A stretch of 55,966 bases of DNA. Origin: Methanomassiliicoccales archaeon (GTDB lineage Archaea > Thermoplasmatota > Thermoplasmata > Methanomassiliicoccales > UBA472). Position 1 is the first letter of the stretch; each line of letters starts with the position of its first letter. The stretch lies in contig JAPKYJ010000018.1 of NCBI GenBank assembly GCA_026394375.1, positions 1 to 55,966 of the forward strand. The letters run 5' to 3'. Below the pieces are notes generated by a model that saw only the letters and a list, made by a program, of their open reading frames with translations, did not search any database and was not told the DNA's origin. This document shows, piece after piece, positions 40,634 to 49,130 of this stretch. The position numbers and the translations under genes were made by a program.

Positions 40634-41653
40634 ATGATCAAGGCAGCCATCGTCGGCGGTTCCGGCTATACTGGAGGAGAACTAGCTCGCCTTCTATGCC
40701 GTCATCCTAAGATCATGCTTGAGGCGATTACTTCCAGGCAGCTGGTGGGGACCAAGGTGTCACAGATCCATGCGAACCTCGAAGGGTTCGTGGACCTGCG
40801 CTTCGAAGAGAGCCTGTCCGCCAGCTCCAAGTACGACCTGGTGTTCGTGGCTGCTCCCCACGGGGCTTCCATGGGTATCGTGCCCGATATGCTCAGGAAG
40901 GGAGCGAGGATCATCGACCTAAGCGGCGACTATCGCCTCCCGGACCCCTCGCTGTACGAGAGATGGTATGGACTGAAGCACAAGGACCCCAGCAATCTGG
41001 ATGAGGCCGTCTACGGCATCCCCGAGCTTTTCGGCGAGAGCGTCAAAGGAGCGCAACTGGTCGCCAACCCAGGATGCTATCCCACCTGTTCCTTGCTTGG
41101 CCTAGCCCCTCTGTTCGCGCTCGGTCTCGTCGAAGGAAGAGCCATTGTGGACGCCAAGAGCGGTACCTCGGGAGCGGGTCAGGAACCAACGAAGATGACC
41201 CATCATCCTACCTGCGGTGCGACTTTGATCCCCTACAAAGTGGGATGCCACCGCCACACACCGGAGATCAAGATGGTGCTGGAGCGGCTCTCTGGTACCT
41301 CAGTGGACGTGGTGTTCACCCCTCATCTCATGCCCATCGTTCGGGGAATGCTTTGCACCTCCTACGTTCGCCTCAAGCGGAAGATGAAAAAGGAGGAGCT
41401 TAGGGCTGCCTACGACGAGTTCTATCACGGGAAACACTTCGTGCGCGTGGTGTCCGTTCCTTCTATTCCAAATGTGGTCGGATCCAACTTCTGCGAGATT
41501 GGCCTCGAGCTGACAGGAAAGGACAGCGTGGTTGTCATGAGCACTCTGGACAACCTGGTGAAGGGAGGGAGCGGCCAGGCGGTGCAGAACGCCAACGTGA
41601 TGTTCGGTCTGTCGGAGAAGATGGGTCTGGACTTTCCAGGACTGGGGGTGTGA
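40634..41653 (+). CDS. argC: N-acetyl-gamma-glutamyl-phosphate reductase
   Basis: An NADPH-dependent reductase for the third step of the acetylated arginine pathway. The 339-residue protein has the Rossmann start IKAAIVGGSGYTGGELARLL, VFVAAPHGASMGIVPDML, the catalytic cysteine in VANPGCYPTCSLLGLAPL, SGTSGAGQEPTKMTHH and HRHTPEIKMVL. The ATG at 40634 has AGAGGAAAG ten bases upstream. It is the first gene of argCJBD, four bases before argJ. Confidence 0.97.
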   Translation: MIKAAIVGGSGYTGGELARLLCRHPKIMLEAITSRQLVGTKVSQIHANLEGFVDLRFEESLSASSKYDLVFVAAPHGASMGIVPDMLRKGARIIDLSGDYRLPDPSLYERWYGLKHKDPSNLDEAVYGIPELFGESVKGAQLVANPGCYPTCSLLGLAPLFALGLVEGRAIVDAKSGTSGAGQEPTKMTHHPTCGATLIPYKVGCHRHTPEIKMVLERLSGTSVDVVFTPHLMPIVRGMLCTSYVRLKRKMKKEELRAAYDEFYHGKHFVRVVSVPSIPNVVGSNFCEIGLELTGKDSVVVMSTLDNLVKGGSGQAVQNANVMFGLSEKMGLDFPGLGV

Positions 41654-41656
41654 GAG

Positions 41657-42886
41657 ATGAGCGTGCAGGTCATTGAAGGGGGCATCACCTCGCCCAAGGG
41701 TTTCAAAGCGGCGGGGGTCAAGTGTGGCATCAAGAAGGATAAGCTGGATTTGGCGGTGATCTACACCGAGATGCCGGCAGTGGCGGCCATGGCCTACACG
41801 CAGAACAAGGCTAGGGCCGCGCCCATCGAGGTCATGATCAGGGATAGCCCGCGCACCCTCCGGGCTTTCGTTATCAACTCCGGGAATGCCAACGCTCTCA
41901 CCGGGCCCAAGGGCATCGAGGATGCGGAGGCCATGCGGACGTCGGTCGCTCTGCCTCTTGGTCTCGAACCAATAGAGGTGGGTGTTGCTTCAACAGGAGT
42001 GATCGGACGCTTCCTGCCGATGGACAAGGTGACATCGGGCATCGTCCAGGCGGTCAAGCAGTTGGACCGGGGCACCGAGGCGGACATGGAGGCGGCCAAG
42101 GCCATCATGACCACCGACACCAGGGTGAAGAGCTTCGCCTGCCATGTCACCCTGCGCGATGGCACCGTAGCCACCATCGCGGGCATAGCCAAGGGCAGCG
42201 GCATGATATCGCCTGCCATGCGCACTATGCATGCCACGACCCTCAGCTTCATCACCACCGACGCCTGCGTCCAGGGGGATGTGAGCATACAGTGGCAGAG
42301 GATCATGGATTCCAGTTTCAACGTCATCAATGTGGACGGGGACCAAAGCACCAACGACATCTCCGCCTTCATGGCCAATAGCGCGGCTGGCGGAGCCCCG
42401 GCGGATGATGACCCCGCCCTTTGGGAGGGGGTGTTGCACATCGCCCAATCGCTCTCCAAGGCGGTGGTGGTCGACGGCGAGGGAGCGACCAAGCTCATCG
42501 AGGTGGTGGTCACAGGCGCAAAGGACGACAATGAGGCCCGGGTGGCGGCCCGGTCCGTGGTCGCTTCGAACCTGGTCAAGGCAGCGGTGTTCGGGGCGGA
42601 CCCGAACTTCGGGCGCATTCTTGCCGCATTGGGCAACTCGGGCAGCGAGTTCGACATCTCTAAAGTGAAGCTGACCCTGAAGAACGGCCGGACCGTCGTT
42701 CTGTTCGAGCAGGGTTCGCCGGTCATCATCCCCGGATCGCCGGACGAGAACGTGGCCAGAGCGATCCTCCGTGAGAAGCGTATCATGGTCCTGCTGGAGC
42801 TGGGTGTCGGCAATGGAAAAGGAGAGGCCTGGGGCTGCGACCTGAGCTACGAATATGTGCATATCAATGCCTCCTATACCACCTGA
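41657..42886 (+). CDS. argJ: Bifunctional glutamate N-acetyltransferase ArgJ
   Basis: It transfers the acetyl group from N-acetylornithine to glutamate, recycling it, and in bifunctional forms also uses acetyl-CoA. It is a self-cleaving Ntn-type protein of 409 residues. KGSGMISP is followed by HATTLSFITTDA, where Ala193-Thr194 should be the cleavage point and Thr194 the nucleophile. Compared with the usual P-N-M-A-T-M-L spacing there seem to be about four extra residues (MRTM) before that point. Other motifs are VINSGNANALTG, ASTGVIGRFLPMDK, VFGADPNFGRILAALG and the C-terminal YEYVHINASYTT. It lies within argCJBD. Confidence 0.95.
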   Translation: MSVQVIEGGITSPKGFKAAGVKCGIKKDKLDLAVIYTEMPAVAAMAYTQNKARAAPIEVMIRDSPRTLRAFVINSGNANALTGPKGIEDAEAMRTSVALPLGLEPIEVGVASTGVIGRFLPMDKVTSGIVQAVKQLDRGTEADMEAAKAIMTTDTRVKSFACHVTLRDGTVATIAGIAKGSGMISPAMRTMHATTLSFITTDACVQGDVSIQWQRIMDSSFNVINVDGDQSTNDISAFMANSAAGGAPADDDPALWEGVLHIAQSLSKAVVVDGEGATKLIEVVVTGAKDDNEARVAARSVVASNLVKAAVFGADPNFGRILAALGNSGSEFDISKVKLTLKNGRTVVLFEQGSPVIIPGSPDENVARAILREKRIMVLLELGVGNGKGEAWGCDLSYEYVHINASYTT

Positions 42887-42895
42887 GGCCTCAGG

Positions 42896-43771
42896 ATGAA
42901 TGGGGAAAAAGAACTTCATCCGCGCGCAGGGACGCTTGCGGGAAAGAAGGTCGTCATCAAGATCGGCGGCAGTTCGATCGCGGGGGTGGAGCGCATGGAC
43001 GCTTTCGCTGCGGAGGTCGCTATCCTGAAGGGAGAAGGTCTGAGACCCATCGTCGTCCATGGAGGAGGACCGGAGATCTCCGAGGAGATGAAGCGGCGGG
43101 GGCTGCCGGTGAAGAAGGTGTCCGGTCTGCGGGTGACCGATGAGATGACGCTCGAAGTGGCGATGGACGTGCTCTCGGCCATCAACGTCTCCATCGTAAG
43201 CGCCTTGAAGCGTGCTGGTCTGCAGGCCACCGGGATGATGGGCGCGGAGGGCGATTCGGTCCAGTGTCGGAAGATGGCGCCTGCTCGGGTCAAGGACGAG
43301 GACGGCAAGGATGTCGAAGTGGACCTGGGGCTCGTGGGAGAGATCACCAGGGTCGAACCGTCGCGCATCCTACAGCTGTGCGAAAGCGGTTTCGTGCCGG
43401 TCATCTATCCAATATGCGTGCAGAGGGACGGGCAGCTCATGAACGTCAATGCAGACACGGCCGCCGCGCACATCGCCATGGCCGTCAAAGCGGAGGAGCT
43501 CGTCCTCATCACGGACGTGCCAGGGCTCATGCGCGAGTTCGGGAAGGCAGAGACGGTGATCCCGATCCTGAGGACATCGAACATCGCGGAATTGGAACGC
43601 CAAGGGATCGCGAGCGAAGGCATGATTCCAAAATTGGAAGCCTGTCAATTGGCTGTCGAAGGAGGGGTGAAGGTGGCGCACATGATCGACGGCAAGGAGA
43701 AAGGTTCGATAGTGCATCAGTTGCTATCCGGGGATTATCACGGTACTAGAGTGGTGCTCGGTCAGGAGTGA
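42896..43771 (+). CDS. argB: Acetylglutamate kinase
   Basis: It phosphorylates N-acetylglutamate with ATP, usually the regulated step of the pathway. The 291-residue protein is an amino-acid kinase fold with VVIKIGGSSIAG, IVVHGGGPEISEEMKRRG, VSGLRVTDEMTLEVAMDVL, VNADTAAAHIAMAVKAEELV and LITDVPGLM. No long N-terminal helix of the strongly arginine-inhibited type is obvious. Its end overlaps the argD start. Confidence 0.96.
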   Translation: MNGEKELHPRAGTLAGKKVVIKIGGSSIAGVERMDAFAAEVAILKGEGLRPIVVHGGGPEISEEMKRRGLPVKKVSGLRVTDEMTLEVAMDVLSAINVSIVSALKRAGLQATGMMGAEGDSVQCRKMAPARVKDEDGKDVEVDLGLVGEITRVEPSRILQLCESGFVPVIYPICVQRDGQLMNVNADTAAAHIAMAVKAEELVLITDVPGLMREFGKAETVIPILRTSNIAELERQGIASEGMIPKLEACQLAVEGGVKVAHMIDGKEKGSIVHQLLSGDYHGTRVVLGQE

Positions 43772-44961
43772 AGAAGATGATGCTGGAAGATGTGAAGCAG
43801 CTGTACGCGTCCTACCTGTTCCAGAACTATGCCAGGGAGGATATCTGCTTTGAACGAGGAGAAGGCGAGTACCTGTTCGATCTAGGCAACTGCCGCTACA
43901 TAGATTTCGTGGCCGGGATCGCCGTGAACGTCCTGGGTCACAATCATCCCGCCATCGTCGAGGCGGTCACTAGCCAAGTGCGCAAGCTGGTGCACGTCTC
44001 CAACCTCTATTACGTCAAAGAGCAGGCGGAGTTGGGGGAGGCCATAGCATCCATAGTGCCTTGGCCGCTGAGCGTGTCGCTCTTCGTCAACAGCGGCGCC
44101 GAGGCGAACGAGGCGGCGCTCAAGCTCGCCTTCAAGAGGACGGGACGGACGAAGTTCATCGCCACCAAGAACTCATTCCACGGTCGTACCGCCGGCGCTC
44201 TCTCTGCCACGGGACAAGTCAAGTACCAGGCGGGCTTCGAGCCGCTTCTCTCGAAGGCTTTCCAATTCGTGGACTATGGAAGCATCGAGCAGCTCAAGTC
44301 GGCGGTGACGAAGGAGGCCGCCGGCCTGATACTGGAGTCGGTGCAAGGTGAGGGAGGCATAGTCCTGGCCAGCCGGGAATTCATGCGCACCGCGCGCGAC
44401 CTTTGCACCGATACCGGGGCATTGATGATCATGGATGAGGTGCAGACCGGTTTCGGTCGCACTGGCCGCTGGTTCGGCTTCGAACACTATGGCATCGTGC
44501 CCGACGTGGTCACCATGGCCAAGGCATTGGGAGGGGGATATCCCATCGGTGCCATCGTATCCTCGCTCGAGATATCCAGAACGTTCACGCCTGGCTTGCA
44601 CGGCACCACCTTCGGAGGGAACCCCCTCGGATGCGCGGTGGCCACGGCGGTCATCCGCACCCTCAAGCAGGAGAAGCTGGTGGAGCGCTCCGCCCTCAAA
44701 GGCGAGGAATGGATGGCCAGGCTGCGCTCGATCGCCAAGGACAAGTCAATGGTCAAAGAGGTGCGTGGAAAGGGCCTGATGATCGGCATCGAGATGGAGG
44801 GCGAACGGGCAAAGGAGCTGCAAAGGTACGCCTTCGGGCGCAAGCAGCTGGTCAATGTGGTGCATGGAAATGTCATCAGGCTCGTGCCTCCATTGATCAT
44901 CAGCGATCAATCGATCAAGGCCTTCAACATGACCCTGGAATCCTTCCTGACCAGGCCGTGA
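43768..44961 (+). CDS. argD: Acetylornithine aminotransferase
   Basis: A class III PLP aminotransferase of 397 residues making N-acetylornithine from the semialdehyde and glutamate. It has GIAVNVLGHNHPAIVEAV, FVNSGAEANEAALKLAFKR, SFHGRTAGALSATGQ, the cofactor aspartate in MIMDEVQTGFGRTG, the Schiff-base lysine in VTMAKALGGGYPIGAI and GLHGTTFGGNPLGCAVA. The GTG at 43768 overlaps the argB stop (GTGA); an ATG lies nine bases further on. It closes the argCJBD operon. Confidence 0.96.
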   Translation: MKKMMLEDVKQLYASYLFQNYAREDICFERGEGEYLFDLGNCRYIDFVAGIAVNVLGHNHPAIVEAVTSQVRKLVHVSNLYYVKEQAELGEAIASIVPWPLSVSLFVNSGAEANEAALKLAFKRTGRTKFIATKNSFHGRTAGALSATGQVKYQAGFEPLLSKAFQFVDYGSIEQLKSAVTKEAAGLILESVQGEGGIVLASREFMRTARDLCTDTGALMIMDEVQTGFGRTGRWFGFEHYGIVPDVVTMAKALGGGYPIGAIVSSLEISRTFTPGLHGTTFGGNPLGCAVATAVIRTLKQEKLVERSALKGEEWMARLRSIAKDKSMVKEVRGKGLMIGIEMEGERAKELQRYAFGRKQLVNVVHGNVIRLVPPLIISDQSIKAFNMTLESFLTRP

Positions 44962-44976
44962 ATGGGAGATGTAAAA

Positions 44977-44987
44977 GCTTTAATACC
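44977..44987 (+). promoter_or_regulatory. Promoter of the ACT-domain protein gene
   Basis: GCTTTAATACC lies 24-34 bases before the ATG at 45011, giving an independent, nearly leaderless transcript right after argD. Confidence 0.5.
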
Positions 44988-45010
44988 GTCACTCTTTTCG
45001 TTCTCTCCTT

Positions 45011-45697
45011 ATGAAGGAGCAGGCCCAGAAGGAAAGTGTAGCCGAGCGGACGCGCGCCTACATCGACGCTCATCCTTCCATCAAGGACTGCATCTCCAAG
45101 GACCTCATCAACTACTCATCCCTCGCTCGCCAGATCATGAAGGACCGGGGTATCAAGAACGAAGAGGCGGTCATGATCGCCTGCCGCCGCTACGCCGTCA
45201 AACTGGCCAAGCGGGACCACGAGCGCGACATCCTTCGCATCTTGGCCGGCAGCCGCCTGGAGGTGAAGACCAAGATCTGCATCGTCACCGCCAAGAACGA
45301 CTGGACCGTGCTGCAGCGTCTCGGGACGGTCTTCCAGAAGCTCATCAACGAGAAGGCCATCATGCAGGTGATCCAGGGGGCACAGGCCATCACGATCATC
45401 GCCGACGAGAAGCTGAAGAGCGAAGTGGTGAACGCGGTCGGCCGGGAGAACGTCCTCAAGGTCAGGCAGGACCTGGTCGAGATCACGGTCAAATCGCCAG
45501 AACGGATCGTGGAGACGAGCGGGGTCTTCGCCTTCCTGGCCTCGAACCTGGCCGAGAACAACGTCAATGTGGTGGAGACGGTCAGCTGCTACACCGACAC
45601 CATCTTCATCGTCAACGAGGCGGACATGATCTGTGGCTATTCCCTTCTAACCAAGATAATCGAGTCCGCGGAAGAAGTGGAGAACACGGAAGAGTAG
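45011..45697 (+). CDS. ACT-domain amino-acid metabolism regulator
   Basis: A 228-residue protein. Residues 15-75 look like a helix-turn-helix type domain (SKDLINYSSLARQIMKDRGI, then NEEAVMIACRRYAVKLAK). Residues 85-150 and 160-225 look like two ACT or ACT-like domains (KICIVTAKNDWTVLQRLGTV and GVFAFLASNLAENNVNVVE). The layout resembles the archaeal family of predicted ACT-containing regulators of amino-acid metabolism (COG2150-like). ACT domains bind amino acids. Its place after argCJBD and before an aminotransferase suggests that it senses an amino acid and controls these genes, but that is inference. The ATG follows a clear promoter. Confidence 0.75.
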   Translation: MKEQAQKESVAERTRAYIDAHPSIKDCISKDLINYSSLARQIMKDRGIKNEEAVMIACRRYAVKLAKRDHERDILRILAGSRLEVKTKICIVTAKNDWTVLQRLGTVFQKLINEKAIMQVIQGAQAITIIADEKLKSEVVNAVGRENVLKVRQDLVEITVKSPERIVETSGVFAFLASNLAENNVNVVETVSCYTDTIFIVNEADMICGYSLLTKIIESAEEVENTEE

Positions 45698-45854
45698 GCT
45701 CTGCGCAATTCGCAGCTAGTTACGATTTTCGAAGGGCATTCTTGACACTCAGCGGACATCGGTTCCTCTGGCATTCCGCGCAGAGCCATGCGTTTTTCGA
45801 ATATTCGACAAGCATCATATAGCCGCAATGGCATGAGATTGTCAGCGTTGAGGA

Positions 45855-47198
45855 ATGACCATGGCCAAGGTTCCAGACATCAAGGTAGAGCCCCCAGGCC
45901 CGAGGGCGAAAGGGATCATCAGCGTGGACACGGAGTACCTCGCTACCTCTACCAAAGCCTCTCCTTTGGCGGTGGAGAGAGCTCAAGGCTCAGTGGTCTG
46001 GGACGTGGACGGCAACAGCTACTTGGATTTCGCAAGCGGCGTGGCGGTGCTGAACGTCGGTCACTCGCATCCGCGGGTCACCAAGGCGGTCTGCGATCAG
46101 CTGGCCAAGTTCAGCCATTTCGCCGGCACCGACTACTACTACGACGTCCAGTCGAGACTGGCCAAGAGGCTTTGTTCGATCTCTTTGGGAAGCGAGAGGA
46201 AGAAAGTATTCTTCAGCAACTCCGGGGCCGAGAGCATCGAGGCGGCTATGAAGGTCGCCCGCTGGTCCACGCAGCGGAAACAGTACATCTCCTTCTTCGG
46301 GGCGTTCCACGGACGCACATTCGGGGCGCTATCGCTCACCGCTAGCAAGAGGGTGCAGCAGGAGCGTTACTTCCCCAAGGTGCCCGGTGTGACCCATATC
46401 CCCTTCGCCAACTGCTACCGTTGCCCCTACCATCTCGAGTATCCCCGCTGTGACATCTGGTGCGGAAAGATCCTGGAAGAGGTCTACTTCGATACCATGC
46501 TCCCGCCCGAGGAGGTCGCCGCGCTGTTCATGGAGCCGATCCAGGGTGAAGGAGGGTACATCGTTCCGCCGAAGGAGTTCGTGCAGCACATGGCCCTCAT
46601 GTGCAAGAAGCACGGCATTCTACTTGTGGATGATGAGGTGCAGGCTGGAATCGGCCGGACGGGCAAGATGTGGGCCATCGAGCATCACGGGGTCGTTCCG
46701 GACGTGCTGTGCTCCGCCAAGGCCCTGGGCTCGGGCCTGCCCATCGCCGCCACCATCTTCCGCAGGGAACTGGATTGGGGGAAGAAAGGGGCACATTCCA
46801 ACACCTTTGGCGGCAACGCCCTGGCATGCGCAGCCTCTCTGGCCACTCTCGATGTCATCGAGGAGGAAGGGCTCATCAAGCAGGCGGAGAAGAAGGGGAA
46901 GCACCTGCGCAAGCGCCTTGAGGAGCTGAAGGATAGATACGAGATCATCGGCGACGTGCGGGGCTTCGGCCTGATGCAGGCCACAGAGTTCGTCAAGGAC
47001 CGCAAGACCAAGGAGTACGCTGTCAAAGAGCGAGATGAGATCGAAGACATGGCGTTCAAGCGAGGCCTGATCCTTCTCGGCTGCGGCCGGTCCGCCATCC
47101 GCTACATACCACCGCTGACCACGAGCTTGGAGCAGATTGACACGGGCGTGGACATCCTGGAGGGCGCGATACGAGACGTTTCCAAGGGAAGGTCGTGA
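45855..47198 (+). CDS. Class III PLP aminotransferase or amino-acid racemase
   Basis: A 447-residue fold-type I PLP enzyme. Family residues are seen in GVAVLNVGHSHPRVTKAV, FFSNSGAESIEAAMKVAR, AFHGRTFGALSLTASKR, VDDEVQAGIGRTGKMWAIE (cofactor Asp), CSAKALGSGLPIAATIF (Schiff-base Lys) and GAHSNTFGGNALACAAS. A Cys-containing insertion, NCYRCPYHLEYPRCDIWC, is typical of an archaeal subgroup that includes ornithine and GABA aminotransferases and broad-substrate amino-acid racemases. The exact substrate is therefore open. The start is ATG 45855 or, two codons later, ATG 45861. A TATA-like CATCATATAGC lies upstream. It precedes a cupin gene by ten bases. Confidence 0.88.
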   Translation: MTMAKVPDIKVEPPGPRAKGIISVDTEYLATSTKASPLAVERAQGSVVWDVDGNSYLDFASGVAVLNVGHSHPRVTKAVCDQLAKFSHFAGTDYYYDVQSRLAKRLCSISLGSERKKVFFSNSGAESIEAAMKVARWSTQRKQYISFFGAFHGRTFGALSLTASKRVQQERYFPKVPGVTHIPFANCYRCPYHLEYPRCDIWCGKILEEVYFDTMLPPEEVAALFMEPIQGEGGYIVPPKEFVQHMALMCKKHGILLVDDEVQAGIGRTGKMWAIEHHGVVPDVLCSAKALGSGLPIAATIFRRELDWGKKGAHSNTFGGNALACAASLATLDVIEEEGLIKQAEKKGKHLRKRLEELKDRYEIIGDVRGFGLMQATEFVKDRKTKEYAVKERDEIEDMAFKRGLILLGCGRSAIRYIPPLTTSLEQIDTGVDILEGAIRDVSKGRS

Positions 47199-47208
47199 GC
47201 GGAGCGGG

Positions 47209-47559
47209 ATGAAGCTCTACCGTTCCGCGAAGAGGGAGTGGGCCGAGGGCAAAGGCTACGACAAGCGCGTGCTTCTAGAGGAGAAGCAGCTCGGCATCCC
47301 TGGTTCTTTCATTCAGGAGGTCAGGTTCCATGCAGGCGAAAAGGTCCCGCAGCACTACCATGAGCACACCACGGAGATATTCTTCGCTCTGGACCGGGCA
47401 TTGTTCGAGATCAACGGGAAGGCGGTGATCATGGAGCCCGAAGACGTGCTGGTCTGCGAGCCGGGCGACGTGCATGGGAACCCCATCATCGATTCTGCAT
47501 TCAGGATTCTGGTCATTAAGGTCGGCTTCTGTCCAGAAGACACGGTTTGGATGAATTGA
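47209..47559 (+). CDS. Small cupin-domain protein
   Basis: A 116-residue single-domain cupin. The metal-binding motifs are visible: HYHEHTTEIFFAL (three His and a Glu in the first cupin motif) and CEPGDVHGNPI (His in the second). The ATG at 47209 follows GAGCGG and the end of the aminotransferase gene by ten bases, so they are one operon. Small cupins include isomerases, dioxygenases and sugar-binding proteins; the function is unknown, though coupling to amino-acid turnover is plausible from position. Confidence 0.88.
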   Translation: MKLYRSAKREWAEGKGYDKRVLLEEKQLGIPGSFIQEVRFHAGEKVPQHYHEHTTEIFFALDRALFEINGKAVIMEPEDVLVCEPGDVHGNPIIDSAFRILVIKVGFCPEDTVWMN

Positions 47560-47684
47560 ATCTCTCTGATTCTCAAGGTTTGCGAGCGCGCAACATGAAC
47601 GGCGATCACTTCGTCCCAATGCCTCCTGTTCGCTTCTACCTCCTCATTGCTCGTGTGTCGTTCCCCAGAATCGATTGAAGGTGA

Positions 47685-47761
47685 TGGAGCCACCAGGGAG
47701 AGTTGAACTCCCGACCTGCTGATTACAAGTCAGCCGCTCTGCCAGACTGAGCTATGGTGGC
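47685..47761 (-). tRNA. tRNA-Thr (anticodon TGT)
   Basis: The minus strand folds into a full cloverleaf. The acceptor GCCACCA (5' end 47761) pairs with TGGTGGC (47689-47695). The anticodon arm GCTGA/TCAGC has loop CTTGTAA and anticodon TGT at 47725-47727. The T arm contains GTTCAAC. CCA is encoded at 47685-47687 after discriminator T. No intron. A minus-strand TATA-like GATAAATCC lies at about 47789-47797. Confidence 0.95.
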
Positions 47762-47763
47762 CT

Positions 47764-47782
47764 TGTCGCCTCCTAGGCGACA
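47764..47782. repeat. Perfect hairpin just upstream of tRNA-Thr
   Basis: TGTCGCCT (47764-47771), three bases, then AGGCGACA (47775-47782): an eight-base perfect inverted repeat beginning three bases before the tRNA 5' end. On the plus strand it is followed after about 12 bases by a short T-run (ATTTTTC), so it could end transcripts coming from the cupin gene, or structure the tRNA precursor's 5' leader. Confidence 0.5.
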
Positions 47783-47871
47783 CCAGGGATTTATCATTTT
47801 TCTTGTCTAGGTCCCTTGGATTCTCCAATACAGGAGAGTCATGCAAGCATGCCAGTTATTGACATTGGCAA

Positions 47872-47882
47872 GGTATATTACC
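47872..47882 (+). promoter_or_regulatory. Promoter of the M42 peptidase gene
   Basis: GGTATATTACC is a TATA element about 50 bases before the ATG at 47930, giving a leader of around 25 bases. Confidence 0.45.
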
Positions 47883-47929
47883 GGTGGCTTCGCATTCCCC
47901 GCCATATTCGCAACGGAAGATGATTCGAG

Positions 47930-49048
47930 ATGGACAGCAAAGCGATGAAGTTTCTGGAGAAGCTATGCAACAGTTCCGGTCCCTCAGGTTTCGAGCGCGA
48001 GCCCATCCTACTTATGAAGGAATACCTGGCCCCATACTCCGACAAGATCTACAACGACAAGCTCGGCAACCTGTTCTTCGAGAGGGTCGGGAACAAAATA
48101 GGTCCGACCGTGCTCATCCCCGCGCACATCGATGAGATCGGGTTCATCATAACTGCCATCAACCCCATAGGATACCTGAGCTTCCATCAGCTTGGGGGTT
48201 GGTTCGATCAGGTGCTTCTGGGTCAGAGGGTCAAGATCATGTCGAGAAAAGGCATGGTGCGCGGTCTGGTCGCATGCAAGCCGCCCCATGTCATGGACGC
48301 GGAGGACCGCAAGAAGGTCATAACCAAGGACAAGATGTTCATCGACGTGGGAGCGTCGAACCGAGAGGAGGCGGAGGCCATGGGCATCCGCATCGGGGAC
48401 GCGGTCGTCCCGGATTCCTCTTTCTACAGCATCACCAAGAAGGCCTTCAAGGATGGAAAGGGGAACGGTGAACGGACGCTCATCTTCGGCAAGGCCTTCG
48501 ACAATCGTATCTCTTCTTACATGGCCGCAGAGCTGATGCGCGAGCTGAAAGAGGGAAAGGTCAAACACCCCAATCGAGTCATCGCTGCCGCCACGGTCCA
48601 GGAAGAGGTTGGCCTCAGGGGTGCGCGCACCGCCGCAAGTTATGTGAAGCCTGACGTGGCGATCGTGCTCGACGTCGACGTGGCGGGTGATGTGCCAGGC
48701 ATCGAGCCGCATATGGCCCCCGCCAAAATGGGCGAGGGCATCGCCATCACCACATTCGATGCCAGCATGATCCCGAACCAGCCTCTGAAGGAGCTAGCCA
48801 TCTCCGTATGTGAGAAGAACAAGATACCGTACCAGCTGACGCACACCATCGGAGGGGGAACGGACGCGGGGCAGATCCATCAGTCCAACATCGGCTGCCC
48901 GAGCATCGTCATCGGAGTGGCCATGAGGCACATGCATTCCCACGTGGGCGTCATCGACATGGTGGACGTAGAGGGTGGACTTCGGGCGGTCAAAGAGCTG
49001 ATCAAGGTCCTGGACCGCAAGAAGGTGGATTCGCTCACAGCCATCTGA
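47930..49048 (+). CDS. M42-family metalloaminopeptidase
   Basis: A 372-residue dinuclear-metal aminopeptidase of the M42 (TET) family, which forms large hollow dodecamers that trim peptides from proteasomal breakdown. It has PSGFEREPILLMKEYL, the first metal His in PAHIDEIGF, the bridging Asp in GKAFDNRISSYMAAEL, the catalytic Glu pair in TVQEEVGLRGART, the metal Asp in LDVDVAGDVPG and the last His in MRHMHSHVGVIDMVD. The length and motif order are complete. It is transcribed alone. Confidence 0.94.
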   Translation: MDSKAMKFLEKLCNSSGPSGFEREPILLMKEYLAPYSDKIYNDKLGNLFFERVGNKIGPTVLIPAHIDEIGFIITAINPIGYLSFHQLGGWFDQVLLGQRVKIMSRKGMVRGLVACKPPHVMDAEDRKKVITKDKMFIDVGASNREEAEAMGIRIGDAVVPDSSFYSITKKAFKDGKGNGERTLIFGKAFDNRISSYMAAELMRELKEGKVKHPNRVIAAATVQEEVGLRGARTAASYVKPDVAIVLDVDVAGDVPGIEPHMAPAKMGEGIAITTFDASMIPNQPLKELAISVCEKNKIPYQLTHTIGGGTDAGQIHQSNIGCPSIVIGVAMRHMHSHVGVIDMVDVEGGLRAVKELIKVLDRKKVDSLTAI

Positions 49049-49067
49049 AAGAAGGTGGCCAAGCACC

Positions 49068-49080
49068 AAAAGATATAAGA
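49068..49080 (+). promoter_or_regulatory. Promoter of the soluble FKBP gene
   Basis: AAAAGATATAAGA is a TATA-like element about 50-60 bases before the ATG at 49131. Confidence 0.45.
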
Positions 49081-49130
49081 GCGATTAACAAATGACGAAT
49101 CCTGCCTAATAGCCCCTACTGGTGAAGCTT

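Noticed and set aside
40599-40709. Arginine-rich 36-codon frame starting before and overlapping argC, looking like an arginine leader peptide
   Set aside because: It has no ribosome site, overlaps argC out of frame, and most of its arginines come from reading GC-rich argC codons in another frame. The contrast with the self-contained leu leader is clear.
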